In this document: positions 46,569 to 57,779 of the stretch, piece after piece
Position numbering within the stretch: the stretch's first letter is position 1
How the letters are laid out: every line of letters starts with the position of its first letter
Assembly: GCA_964036155.1 (NCBI GenBank)
Contig: OZ038423.1
Span: forward strand, 31,015,249-31,079,248
DNA length: 64,000 nt
Direction of reading: 5' to 3'
Source: Diploscapter coronatus
Taxonomy: Eukaryota; Nematoda; Chromadorea; Rhabditida; Rhabditidae
Notes under the pieces: model-generated
What the model saw: only the letters and a program-made list of their open reading frames with translations
What the model was told of the DNA's origin: nothing
Databases searched by the model: none
Made by a program: the position numbers and the translations under genes

Positions 46569-48528
46569 GGTTTTCAGTCTTGAAATGCAAATTCTCTTGA
46601 TAGTCATCGAAATTCGATTTTTCGCTATGTTTTATTTTGATTTTTTGTCAGCTAGATATTGTTTTGTTAGCCAAACAAATCCTTCATGATACACTCTTGA
46701 AGTATGATAAAGTTTCGTATATGAATGAATGTTGGTTTCTTTTAGTTCGCGTTTTGAAAATTTTCGTTGGTTACTCGATTTTATATAGCTGGTCTTTTCT
46801 TATGCGATGCTGGAATTTGAAAACTATTTGAGTGCAATTTTCAAAATTTGGCAAAATGTTGACGTTTTCTTCATAATGATTGTCGTAGTTTGACGTCTCT
46901 TCTCTCATTGATAACTCTATTGCTGGTATAGAACACCATAGCGACCTCTATCTTCTTCCGTTTCATCGTCTCTAATTTAACTCTTTTCGAAATTGCAATT
47001 TCATCTCCAGTTAAGATTTGGTTCTTTTTAATTAATTTAGGGCTGATTTTTGAGTTTGCTGAGTGCGTTTCAAAAATCGGCCTACTTTTCTATGAGAATT
47101 CTCATTCACCCATATTAGCACTTTTGTTTCGGTACGGGAGTCATCAGTTTCTTACAAAATATTGTCTATGCAACCGTAGTGTCTATTTAAGTTTCACACA
47201 ACTCGAAACTATGATTTGATTCTTTTCTTCATTTTCGTCTACAAAATTTGTGCTTAGCATAGAATTAGAGGGGTTTCGAACGTATGTTTTTGATCTGCAT
47301 TTTCTTATTCAAGCTTACGCTATATTTTGTGGAACTCATAAGTTTTGATTTGAAATTTAGGATCAAAGTTTATGAATGCATTTAGGTAAATTCATAGACG
47401 CTTAATTTGGGATTATTATTTGATTTAATTGGAAATTATTTTTCTGATTAATCGGGAGAAGGCAAACAAGTTTAGGACTCTTTAAAATTATTATGAACTA
47501 GATTTGTTGACTTTCCCCGATAATTTAAGCCACACCAACGTCTAAGCACCGTGATATCGTCTGCCCGATCGGTTTTTAATGTCCCCAACTCAGGCCTATT
47601 CTTTGGAGATAATACTCTTATCCTATTGCTTTCGAACGTACATGTTTAGCAACGTAATATATTATTCATACACACATAATCTGAAGTATTCATCATTTAC
47701 AGCAATTTTCAAGACTCAATTTCTAAGGGCGTGTTCAGACTTTGTTCTCGCTCTAGGACGAACATTGAAAAATATCGTTATTCGCGGAGAGAGTGCAAAT
47801 AACACTGATTCTCTGCGCTCTCTCCACCAATAACAATATTTCTCAATGTTCGCACTAGAACGAACGAAGTCTGAGTAAGCTCTAGCTGAATCATAATCAT
47901 TTAGCCTTTACGATACATATTATGTTAATCATTCAGTTTTTGATAAACACCATATATTTAATATGTCGGAGGAAAATATTTCATGGTTTAAAGTTACTAC
48001 TATTGGTATAATCATGTGCAACTTTTCGCATTTTATCCAATTTTTATATATAGCGCTTATTTTATCAGATAGATATTTAACCATTTATATTACAAGTGTC
48101 TAGTTATTATAAGCCAATTTGAGACTTCAACAACATAATTTAGAATAGTTAGATAAAATAGTCGAATTTAAGAAATGAATCGATTGTTTTATTTCATATC
48201 CATCGTTTTTATTGAATACCGACATTAAAACGCGTATTTTATAATTCGCATTATAAACTAGAGGGTATCTACGTTTTCATCTTGTTATATTTATCGTTTT
48301 TTCTTTGTTGTATTCACGCAACCTATCACAAAATATCGACGATTGTTTTATGATATTATGTGGACAACAGCATTGAAATTCGGATCATAATAAAGTTTTC
48401 AAGAAAATGACGATATTTAGACCTTCTCTGCATGAAACTTCCGAGATTCATATCTCCGAAATCCTAGATGCATGTCAGAAGAATCGAGACCCGACATTAT
48501 TGATTTTCCTAAATATACGATGTAACTT
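46569..48528. other. Intergenic region downstream of NFI
   Basis: T-rich sequence, probably the NFI 3' UTR at first. Apart from the inverted repeat at 47727-47878 I see no gene. ATAATAAAG near 48389 may be a poly(A) signal. Several plus-strand frames of 60-85 codons lack support. Confidence 0.45.
47727..47878. repeat. Inverted-repeat element, GTGTTCAGACTTTGTTC family
   Basis: GGGCGTGTTCAGACTTTGTTC at the left pairs with GAACGAAGTCTGAGTAAGC at the right, with long internal arms (AACATTGAAAAATATCGTTATT and its inverse). A 52-bp mini-copy of the ends is nested in another element at 50638-50689. Confidence 0.75.
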
Positions 48529-49867
48529 ATGCATCGACTTCTATATTTACTTTTATTCAATACACCTATAATTTATGGATCGAAAATCCTATGTCTAATT
48601 CATACCGCCACTCCTAGTCATGAAACTAGAGTAATTCACAAATTAAGTTAAAACAATTAAAGTAGTTTTAAACTTAGGCGAAAACTGTATTAGAAACCTG
48701 GGCGCAAAGATGCGACGATTATTTATTCTTTACGAATTCTAAAATGGAAGCTGGAATAAATCATATTTTCTGGCCAGAAATGCATACTCGCGATCATTCT
48801 TGGGAGAAGATACGTAGAGCTTTTCAGTAAGTTATTACGTTTAAAAATTGATAAGCTCTCTAAGGTAATTAATAAAATTAGTGTAACAAAGTAAACTAAA
48901 ATACTTTTTTTTTTTTAAAGTTTCTTTTCTAAATACACAGCTTTAATTTGCTTATGATATAGCTGAAGAACTAGCTTTATCAATGAGTATGCACTATCTC
49001 CGCAGTACCATGTTCCATTTTGATTAATTGCTCTTTTAAAAATATACTAATCTTATTAATGTGTGCGTATTATCCCCGCGGCACTGTATATTCATCTAAA
49101 AATTTAGATACGCTATTGAAAAACTCCCCAGGAAATACGATTGGTATCTACGAGCCGACGACGACGCCTACGTTATCGTGGAAAACATGCGACAATTTCT
49201 ATCCAAATACTCCCCGAACATTCCTTACTTCTTCGGATATAAATGGAATTTTTTTGTAGTAATCATTCATTTTTCTATTTTTAACTATTTGAAACTATTC
49301 AGAGTCACGGTTTTGCAGATGGGGCGACGTATATTTTATCGCAACCTGCCGCTAAGGCATTCGTCGAGGTCAGTCCTAAACTTTTTCGGGTTCAACGAAT
49401 TTTTAGGTCATGAAAAATTCGACTCTCTGTCCGGACCATCATAGGGCTGAGGAGGACCAAGAGGTAACTATTTGGATAATTGATTATTCAATTTGGATAT
49501 TTACTTACCAAATAAAAAAAAGAAGTCTAGGTAGCAAGATGTCTAGCGCATATGAAAATTTTTCCATCTGACACGCGAGATGAGAAGGGCTCGGATCGGT
49601 GAAAATTTAAAATTTTCTTAAAATTTAAAGGGAAAATGTTTAGATTCCAACATTTCCACCCCTTGGAGCAATTTGACATGTACAAAGATGAATTCGCGCA
49701 AAAATATGCCTATTATGAAATTCGAGAGGTGCAATTTTTAAATTTTGGAAAATTTCGATTGTTTTCAGGGAGAAGCCAACTTCAGCCCATCGTTGATAAG
49801 TTTTCACCACATTTCGCCGTACGAAATGAGATTTCTCGATTTTTCGCTTTATAAATTACTAAACTAA
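48529..49867 (+). CDS. C1GALT1: Core-1 beta-1,3-galactosyltransferase (C1GALT1 family)
   Basis: Eight exons (48529-48630, 48678-48826, 49108-49255, 49303-49368, 49407-49463, 49531-49588, 49631-49728, 49769-49867) give 258 residues. The enzyme adds galactose to Ser/Thr-linked GalNAc in the Golgi, making the T antigen core of mucin-type O-glycans. A short hydrophobic N-terminus (MHRLLYLLLFNTPIIYG) precedes ILCLIHTATPSHETRAK, TWAQRCDDYLFFTN, and the metal-binding DDD at 101-103 in WYLRADDDAYVIVENMRQFL. Then come GGATYIL-like DGATYILSQ, EEDQEVARCL, the FHPLEQF segment and VSFHH-like ISFHHISPYEM. It is about 100 residues shorter than vertebrate enzymes; the stem is reduced and the FWYW loop region is shortened. 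Intron 6 (49589-49630) fits only with a GC donor. AATAAA lies about 40 bp past the stop. Confidence 0.92.
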
Positions 49868-50135
49868 AGATTCTTTGTGGAAATTTTGCATAAATTGTAA
49901 AAAAATAAAGGGCTTTTTTTTTAAAATAAAATCGATAAATTATGTTGTTTTTGTGCTTGAAGTATAAGTGCTATAATGCGGAAAGAGTCTGTCTAGTCGT
50001 TAATACATAAACTCGTGTGATAAGATAGGGACCGGTTAATATAATGATCTTCCTTATATGTAGTTTTGAAAGTGCCATTTCATAGGGTAAGTTTGAGTTA
50101 TTGTCAAAAATTTATGATTTTTGTAGAATTTAAAA

Positions 50136-52805
50136 ATGGGCTCAACTAAAGATGCCCTAATCTTCACATTTGCTTTATTTGGATGTGGAATAATTATCGA
50201 TATTCATAATATCTATTATTTAAAGGTAAATGTTTTTTTTCTATTATTCTTTAAAGTCCAATTTTAGATATTCATAGAAAAATACCATTTACCTTCAAAC
50301 TACCTGAGTATCGTGCAAGTTTTGTACCTGGTTTGGAACGCTATAAATGATCCACTGCTAGGTTATGTTCAGGTGCATTACTTTTACACTAATATCAAAT
50401 TTTAAATATTTTAGGACTTGGGAGTGTGCAATATAAAATGGATCATGGATAGGCAGAAAGTCATTTTGTATGGAGGTCCGGTTTTTGCCGCTTCGTTTTT
50501 ACTATTTTGGTTCCCTTGGTCTACGTAAGATATGAATTTATTTAGCAACCTGAACAAGTGGTTAGACATTCGTCACATCGTTACATACAACATAATATGA
50601 AAATATGGGAAACGAATCTTTGCCCTACCATTCCTTAGGGTACGTTCAGACTTTGTTCGTGCTAGAGCGAACAAAGTTTGAACGCGCCCTTATACTATTT
50701 CGTACGTAACGATATAACGAATGGAACTACTTTTGCAAGTTGCCATTTATTCTAGCTGAATTTAAAATTTAGATCTGTTGGTTGGATAGTTGGAATCCAT
50801 TTATTGATTTCATTATTCATCTACGACACTTTATTCACTCTGGTTCTATCGGCATATTGCGGACTTTGCATTGAAAAGAGTGCCAAACATGAGGATAGAG
50901 TTCGGATTTTGGTTTACATGGAATTATTCGGACTGATTGGTATCATTTTCCTCCTATTATGCCAACTTCCGATTTTACTTTAATTTATAGCTGGCTTTAC
51001 GGTATGGCCTTTGGAGTATCTCACCCATAATTTGGACGATTTTCGGACGTTTCAAATCATAACTGTGTTTTTGGGTAAGAATTTTGCAAAATTTGAAGAA
51101 AAAAGCCTAAATTTTAGCGGTCTTCGCTACCGGATGCCTAGTATTCAGTGCGAAATTCACAAAACCCCCTCAATTACAGGTTAACCCTGAAGAGATTGAA
51201 CTTCAAGAAGGAAATGGTGAAAAAGTAAATTATCTTTCGACAAAATTTGACAAGTCCTGAATAATTCCAGAAGAAGTCGAAGGGTTTGAAGAAAATTTGG
51301 ACAATTTCATGGGAAATCATTAGGGAGCTACGATTTATATGTTTAGTTATGGGGCAGTTCTTTAAAATTTTAAGGTGGCTGAAAATTTCCAAATTTTAAA
51401 TACTCAAGTTTTTAGGTTCATGGTAAACGAGCTATTCCTTCTAATTTTCGTCGAGAGTTTATTGGTCCGACCCGGGTTTTTTGAAAAAGGCTCAATCGAA
51501 TTACCAATTTACTATGTGGTTGTGCGATCATGCGCCAGTGTTAGGAAGTTCAACTTTTCTTAATACTTGAACTATTTTAGATTTTATTTCTAACTTTATG
51601 GCAGCCCACTAACAGATTTGGCTCACAAGCCATCATTCAATCCATCAATCTCGTAACCTTAATGAACTGCGCTGTCATGTTGTTTCTAGGAAAAAATAAT
51701 TATCTAGCCCTAGCGATATTTATTGTTATTGAAAAGTTATTTTAATTTTAATTGTCTAAATAGTTTTATTTATTTTAGTGCCCTATCCAGATGCGGGTGG
51801 CAGAGTTTTTATATGGTAATTTCTGGAGAAGTTATAGATACTGATATGAAGAACCATAACCGAAGGTACGTTTTGACGATTTGGATAATTCGTCACTTCA
51901 CCACCCGTAGTTAAGGGTATAGGAAGAGGCTTTTTCATACTAATGTGAGTGTCCGACTACTCGATGAAAATAAGAAATATCGAATTTCGAAAGTTGAATG
52001 AATGATTATTTTGCTGGTGGTGCCACATGCATATTACCTTACGACAATTTCCTATCTTTCCATTACAAGTGTCGTCAAATAGTGTGCATGTGGCACTTGC
52101 GAAATGAGCATTCTTTCGGACGTTCAAAATTCGATATTTATCAATTTGATCAAATCGTCGGAATGACACAATATTTATTAGGTTATATATGAAGAAGCAA
52201 GAAACTATCCAGTTGCCTATATTTTAAATTACACAACAAAAATCGAAAATAAATTCAGATCTCCCCTATCAACGATTATTTTCACGTTGAAAGCTTTATT
52301 CAACAAACCGGCTGATCAATTAGCACCATTAATAATCGTTTCAATCTTCGAATTGGGTGGATACAGCAAGTTTCGAGAGCCTTGTGATAACTTGATAACT
52401 CAAAATGATAATGGCACTATTAATGAAACGAATTCGAGTTCTATTATGGATGTGTACGTATTTCCTTTAAATTATTTATTTACAAGGCAGTTAATAAATG
52501 TAGTACGGCAAAAGCGAACGAAATAGTCTACGAATTTTTATAAGCACAAAATTTGTTTTTCCTATACTAATTTTATTAATGTGCGTACTACCTCTGCCGT
52601 ACTACGCAGTGCTTTTATTATTAATTCCCGCTTATTCAAATTAAATTATAGGTCTGAGTCAAACTGTTTCGTACTGTATGAAACGATGTTCTACGCGTTA
52701 ATCGGTTCTTCGGCACTTTGCGCCTTGGGAGAATCAGTCTTCATAGGCATCGATCAACTTTATAGGAGAAAACACAAGCTCAAATCTAGGAGAATTGATG
52801 ATTAA
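50136..52805 (+). CDS. MFSD13A: MFSD13A/TMEM180-like major facilitator transporter
   Basis: Twelve exons (50136-50225, 50268-50372, 50415-50524, 50773-50939, 50991-51074, 51118-51224, 51271-51374, 51416-51539, 51581-51735, 51779-51865, 52259-52453, 52652-52805) join in frame to 493 residues. There are about 12 hydrophobic segments. Family marks are YLVWNAINDPLLGYVQD (the MFS loop 2-3 acidic motif), the WIMDRQK stretch, FIYDTLFTLVLSAYCGL, ISGEVIDTDMKNHNRR and FNKPADQLAP. Substrate is unknown. There is no signal peptide. The ATG follows a TTTTTGTAG by 9 bases. The C-terminus is short and basic. Introns 3, 10 and 11 are expanded by palindromic elements, in two cases with one element inside another; the other introns are 40-50 bp. 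Confidence 0.88.
50544..50744. repeat. hAT-like MITE with 8-bp target duplication, carrying a nested element (MFSD13 intron 3)
   Basis: The ends are AGCAACCTGAACAAGTGGTT and GGAACTACTTTTGCAAGTTGCC. ATTTATTT precedes it and ATTTATTC follows (7 of 8 bases). The arms ACATCGTTACATAC and GTACGTAACGATATAACG pair. A 52-bp foreign palindrome occupies 50638-50689. Confidence 0.82.
50638..50689. repeat. Nested 52-bp palindrome, GTTCAGACTTTGTTCG family
   Basis: GGGTACGTTCAGACTTTGTTCG followed by GTGCTAGA and CGAACAAAGTTTGAACGCGCCC. It is an almost perfect hairpin made only of the two ends of the family seen at 47727-47878. Confidence 0.78.
51877..52217. repeat. Interrupted palindromic element, TTTGGATAATTCG type (MFSD13 intron 10)
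   Basis: The left end ACGATTTGGATAATTCG and the right end GAAACTATCCAGTTGCC flank sequence that includes a second, unrelated palindrome (51975-52140). Confidence 0.65.
51975..52140. repeat. Nested palindrome, AAATATCGAATTTCGAAAG type
   Basis: AAATATCGAATTTCGAAAG...GAATGATTATTTTGC pairs with ...GAGCATTCTTTCGGACGTTCAAAATTCGATATTT. Inside, GTGCCACATGCATATTA and AGTGTGCATGTGGCAC form a further stem. Confidence 0.72.
52491..52624. repeat. Palindromic element, GTAGTACGGCA family (MFSD13 intron 11)
   Basis: TTAATAAATGTAGTACGGCA at the left and TGCCGTACTACGCAGTGCTTTTATTATTAA at the right. It is the least diverged copy of this family in the window. Confidence 0.78.
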
Positions 52806-54329
52806 ACTTGAATAATTTAATATACGCATACGAAAATAAAATGAAGTTTATTTGGCAACTTAGAAAGAGATTTAAGACACAAAACAATGGAAAAGTACAA
52901 GATAATATTTTTCACTCTTTCATGTACTATCTAAATCTAAACTATTAGTATTGCATCGGTCAAATGAAGTGACAGTTCGTGTGCTAAAGAGCGCCTTGCG
53001 AGAAATGCGCGTCACGACTATGCGTAGAGGGAGGCTAAGCGCAGCACTGCATTATGTGACTGATGTTCAAAAATACAGTACCGATTGCGCAAGAATGAAA
53101 AGAAAAATAAGTATTTTAATTGGTCAAATTATCAAACATGATTTACACGAAAAGATTACTAAAAGTTTCTATATCTTTGCTGCTAAAATTCGAATACATA
53201 AGTCAAAGTTTTTAAGAGTCTAATAAATACTCAAACTTGTAATAATCGATAAAAATGATTTCAGTTATAACGTATATTGTATATTTTGTAAGAAAATGTT
53301 ACATAACTAACAATTCTCTGCATTACAAGAATCGCATTCATTTTCGAACCTTGCATGGTATTCTCAAAAACGTGAACCTGTAAAGTTTTTGATATGATTT
53401 CTGACCTCAAGGTTTTCTAAAATCATGCACTATTTTTCAAGAACCTGAAAATGCATCAAATAATCATTCTTAAGCAAATTTATTCGTATACATAGATTAT
53501 GATCGTTAATTCTTTCAAATTTTTCATAAGTACTAAACTTTGTGTGACCAGCAATTACAATGAGATTCATAATTGAAGTTCAAATGATTGTATCGTGACA
53601 AATTCAAAGCCATCATTAGAGCGACAATTATGCATGTTTATGATGAACACGGAAATGTCAGAAAATGGTCAGACTTCGATGTTCACAGATTACCGATATT
53701 ATACCGTATCACGATATTCTTCAGTTATAAGGAACTCATAGAAACCCTGATATATATCTCATAGACAATGACAAAGCTACTTTGTGCATGGAATTACTGT
53801 TTTATAATTCACACGATGGGCAGGAATGTTGGCGGCGCAGTAAGATGGCGCACCTCAAGGTTTTCCAAAAAATCCTATACTGTCTGCATCGCATTCCAAT
53901 GAAAATCAACTGCATCGCAAACAACTCTGGTGATGAGTTATGCACGATTTCGGCACATGACCTAATTAATTTTCTGAACTGACAAACAAATCTTAACGCA
54001 GGTATAATTTTTGATCATCTGAAAAGTCGATCTTCTAATCTCGAACCTTCTGCAACTTCTATATATAAATTTAATAAACTTCCTTAAGGCATAAGGCGAG
54101 CATAATTGGAGTGTCGAAATTGAAATTATACTAAATTATAAGTTAGGCGAGTCTTATAAATACAAAACGGACTTCCTAAGCAACGTCTTGCACTGTTACT
54201 CGATCCATTTCGAATTTTGCCTTTTTTCGAAAGCGCTACTTTCTAGATCTACTGTATTGATATCATTTTTCTCAAATTGTTATTCTACGGATTTATTATT
54301 GTCATTAGAGAAGTAATTCGCAGGATCGA
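52806..54329. other. Intergenic region with unassigned open frames
   Basis: AATAAA at about 52835 is a likely poly(A) signal for the transporter. Plus-strand frames at 52951-53223 (90 codons, Arg/Lys-rich) and 53782-53982 (66 codons, begins CMELLFYNSHDGQECW) have protein-like composition but no family match or clear splice partners. They may be exons of an unrecognised gene or decayed sequence. Confidence 0.4.
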
Positions 54330-56911
54330 ATGTCTTGGTGCCATAAACCTACGCCTAATGCAACGAATTATGAAATTTGTGAAGGTAAATTAATTTTTCA
54401 GTTTACTTATTCTTACATACAAATCTGCATTGCTTTTTTTTTTTTATAAACCTCGGTAACGATTTACTATTTTAGAGTTTTTAACATCACCACCAGCTAC
54501 ATTACTTTACCAATTCATCGTTACGTGGAAAACTATCATACTTCATGGATATAAGCTTAGAGTTAGTACAGGTTAGTTAAATAGTTTTATATCGATGTTA
54601 TCTTCAAAAAAGAAATTCACCTATAGAGCTCGAAATCGTGGGCATTTTGTATAGCATCTTATTAGTGCCGATTTTTATCGCCATATTTATGATGTATCGG
54701 TTATTCCGAAAACGTGGAAAGTTTTCACAATTCGAAAAATTAATAGTCATCTTACTCATTCTAACTATACTCCTTTTTATCTGTACATTTATAGATGTAA
54801 GTCTTATATTGTTATTATTTTATGATGCGATTTTCAATATACGCATTGAAGCATGAAATACTTTAGGTTTCGTCTACTATCTATTATGAAACTTTACAAT
54901 TTTGCTGCCAATATGATTACGCATTTAGAGTAACATAATTTAAAATTTTAGTCACGTGTATCAGCTAGTATTTACCTCCAGTTTAAGCGAATCGTTTAAA
55001 ACATCATCTATGTTGCTACAGAAAAGTGTCAACAGTTTGTGAAATAGTATGGATCGTATTATTGTAGTTTTTCATACATTATTTCGCCATAATGTCTCTA
55101 CTTTTCTGTCGCAACTTTTCCAAATAACTAAAATACCACTTTATTTTAAATTTATTTTACATATAAAGTTGACTTAAATCTAATATAGTCAAAATTTTGC
55201 ATTGACAGCTGAAAAATGGAATTGTAGGCATTATTGTCTATTTTATTTGCTATTCTTCGAGATATATGGCTAATGATGTCCATAAGATTCGTTTCGACTG
55301 CAGTTACGATATATAGAGCTAGGACATTTTCACTGTTAGAAATTCTTCTACATGCATATTTCAGTTTTGATACAAAATAGTTCAATTTAGTTGCCGTGAC
55401 GAGAAACTAACTAAATCATTTTCCATCATATTCTGGATATTGGTCGGATTTCATATTATTTTTGGCTGTATCAGCGAACTAATTTATGTTTCAATTGCCT
55501 GGTTGAACAATTATCAGATTGTTGATATTACTGATATACGATTATATGTAATGGCTCTTGGTCAATGGGTTGTAAGTTAAACGAATATTATCAAAATACA
55601 AATTATTAATGTCAATTATGTAGATAATTTTTAGGATCTTTACATTACAATAGTTCCGATCATAGCAAGTTATGCTCATACGATAATTAGCATTGTCGCG
55701 TTTATTTATCTAAAGCGGTGTTTTAATTCGTATGGCAATCTGAGCCAAAGTGCAAGAAATGCTGAACGACGCTTAAATCGATACCTAATGGCGTATGTAA
55801 GTTAGCCCGTCAACATTGCGCCATATTATGTTGAAAATGAACATGTATGTTTAGATTCTATGTGAAGTGGTAACAAATGATTTAATTATTTTTCAAGTAT
55901 ACAGTTTTTGCATTGATTCGGAAGATGTAGGTAGGATGTTCTCTTAATCTTTTGACTTCGATATCTTAAAACATCCTGTGCAAAACTAATTATGTTTTCG
56001 TTGTAATAACTTTTCCATATGTAATGAGTCTATTAGGAGGACGAATCTGTGTAAATAATTGATTTCTCAAACTTGGTTAACACATCAAATCACACATTCG
56101 TTTATATTTGTAACCAATCTCTGGTTTAAATGCCGAGATTCGTTACAGCGAGTTTACCCAAAAGAACGGTAATATCGAAAGAATTTTGAAACAATGAAAA
56201 TTGTTCGCGATTCAACAAGAATAGCATAAATTAACCAGTTTCATAGCTTCAAAATTGGAAGTTTGAGAAAACTTACTAGAATATTTTAGATAGATGTTTC
56301 ACCTATGATGGATCTTTGTTAAGAAGTGCGATGTATTATATACGAGTAAGCATTATTAATAATAAATTTTCATATTAACTAACAAAAGAAATGGAAAGGC
56401 CTGTTTTACCAACATATATCCTGAAATATGCGTTAAGAAATCCTAAAGGAACGTTCTAAATAGTGAATCCTTCGGTCTTACCATTATTTACGTAAACGAT
56501 AATATTTTTTTTGCATCAGATAGGAGGCACATGAATGTTACTTTGAACTTTGAGAATAGAGCTCGGCTAATAATGCTTCAAGGAATTAAAATACCTCTTT
56601 CGCGTCATGTGCTTAGAAAGAGCAACTGTAAAATTAGGAATTGTTTTTTAACTCTAAACCTTGAGCAGTATACTTTTCTAACATAAGAAACGGATCCACA
56701 CTAGAACAAGTTCAATTTTCTACCAAGAATGCATTTTAAAAAAAAACTTTCAGCAAATTTCTGACATTATTTCCCTAAATGGACCATGCCTCCAAATAAT
56801 TCCTCTGTTTTTCTTAGTGAGAGGATTGATCGAGGTAGTTTATGCAAATATGCATATAAAAGAAACAGGAATAATTTTAGAAGAGCAACACTACTACATC
56901 ATCGACTAAGA
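54330..56911 (+). CDS. Multi-pass membrane protein, possibly a nematode serpentine (GPCR-like) receptor; gene model incomplete
   Basis: Confident exons are 54330-54384, 54476-54565, 54627-54796, 55209-55277, about 55404-55571, 55635-55796 and 55855-55896. The start MSWCHKPTPNATNYEIC has an N-glycosylation site and follows an ATTCGCAG acceptor. Hydrophobic segments include VGILYSILLVPIFIAIFMMY, LIVILLILTILLFICTFI, GIVGIIVYFICY, IIFWILVGFHIIFGCISELI and ITIVPIIASYAHTIISIVAF; RLNRYL-like basic loops follow. Further plausible exons lie at about 56000-56170, 56290-56346, 56521-56640 and 56755-56911 (the last ends in a stop after EEQHYYIID), but they could belong to a second gene. The 55277-55404 join needs an acceptor within GTGACGAG and is doubtful. 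Family not established. Confidence 0.5.
55013..55115. repeat. Palindromic element, GTTGCTACAGAAAAGTGTC type
   Basis: GTTGCTACAGAAAAGTGTC at the left and CTACTTTTCTGTCGCAAC at the right. The core GTGAAATAGTATGG is mirrored by CATTATTTCGCC. It lies in an intron of the receptor-like gene. Confidence 0.72.
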
Positions 56912-57779
56912 AAGAATTAGTCAAAGTTATTCAAGTCACACCTCATGGTCCGAAGCAACTGCGCTCGAATAGTATTTTACCATCATGAGCCAAAAGAATG
57001 ATCTGAAGTCATGGTAAAATGTGAAAAGACGTTCTATATGTATAGGCAAAGTTTATACAGTTCCCGACTGCTTAGTTTCTTTTTTTACTTGAATTGATTG
57101 ATTCATTTTACTTTATCTATTCAAATGCATTCCGAAATTGTCTAATTTGTCGATTGTTCAATAAAAACATTGCTTTTATTCATTCTGTTCGAAGATAGCT
57201 GATATCAGAGTGTAGCATCTTATCTTGTAAAATAAAATTCATAGCAACTCTGAAAACTGAATCGAGTTATGCAAAATTAGAAAGTTGTCCTCGCTTCAAA
57301 AACTTTCAGAGCTCACAAAACACGTCCAATTCAGGCGAGTAGGGTCTCAAAATGACGGGCCTATTCATGTTCGCAAATGTTACTCGTTTAGAAGTGGATG
57401 AAAACAGCAAACAACAACTTACTTAGGAAACTATCGACGAAATTGGGCGAAAAAATCAATAAATCGACTCTAACGCATGCGTTCGCGTGTCTTAGCTTGG
57501 CACGTACCGAATGCACCATACTAAAGACTTGGCGGGCCGTGAAGTCGTCGATTGGTACCGCGTTCCCACCTGGGGGCGATTTCTGCCGACCCACTTGGAG
57601 ACCCTAGCTGCATGCAGCTATCTGCAAATTTTATCTCCTCTCTGAATATACGCCGTTTCCTGTTTCACTTCGTTGTTCGTTTCTCTAGAAATGCTTGAAT
57701 TTTCGTCCGTCTTCCAACTAATTCCTGTCGAATTGCAGGATTCAGCAAATCACTTGATTTGTGTGTGTGATGAGTGACA
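56912..57779. other. Upstream region of the BTAF1 gene
   Basis: The base composition becomes less AT-rich after about 57330. Open frames on both strands near 57388-57607 lack support. A TTGCAG at about 57734-57739, 40 bp before the ATG, is a candidate trans-splice acceptor. GCTGCATGCAGC near 57608 is a 12-bp perfect palindrome. Confidence 0.4.

Noticed and set aside
44081..46607. Numerous long minus-strand and alternative-frame ORFs over the NFI C-terminal exons
   Set aside because: Shadows of the Ser/Thr-rich NFI coding sequence; exon joins and phases support only the plus-strand frame used.
57388..57607. Overlapping frames on both strands upstream of BTAF1
   Set aside because: They are mutually antisense, have no homology and lie beyond the probable trans-splice acceptor.
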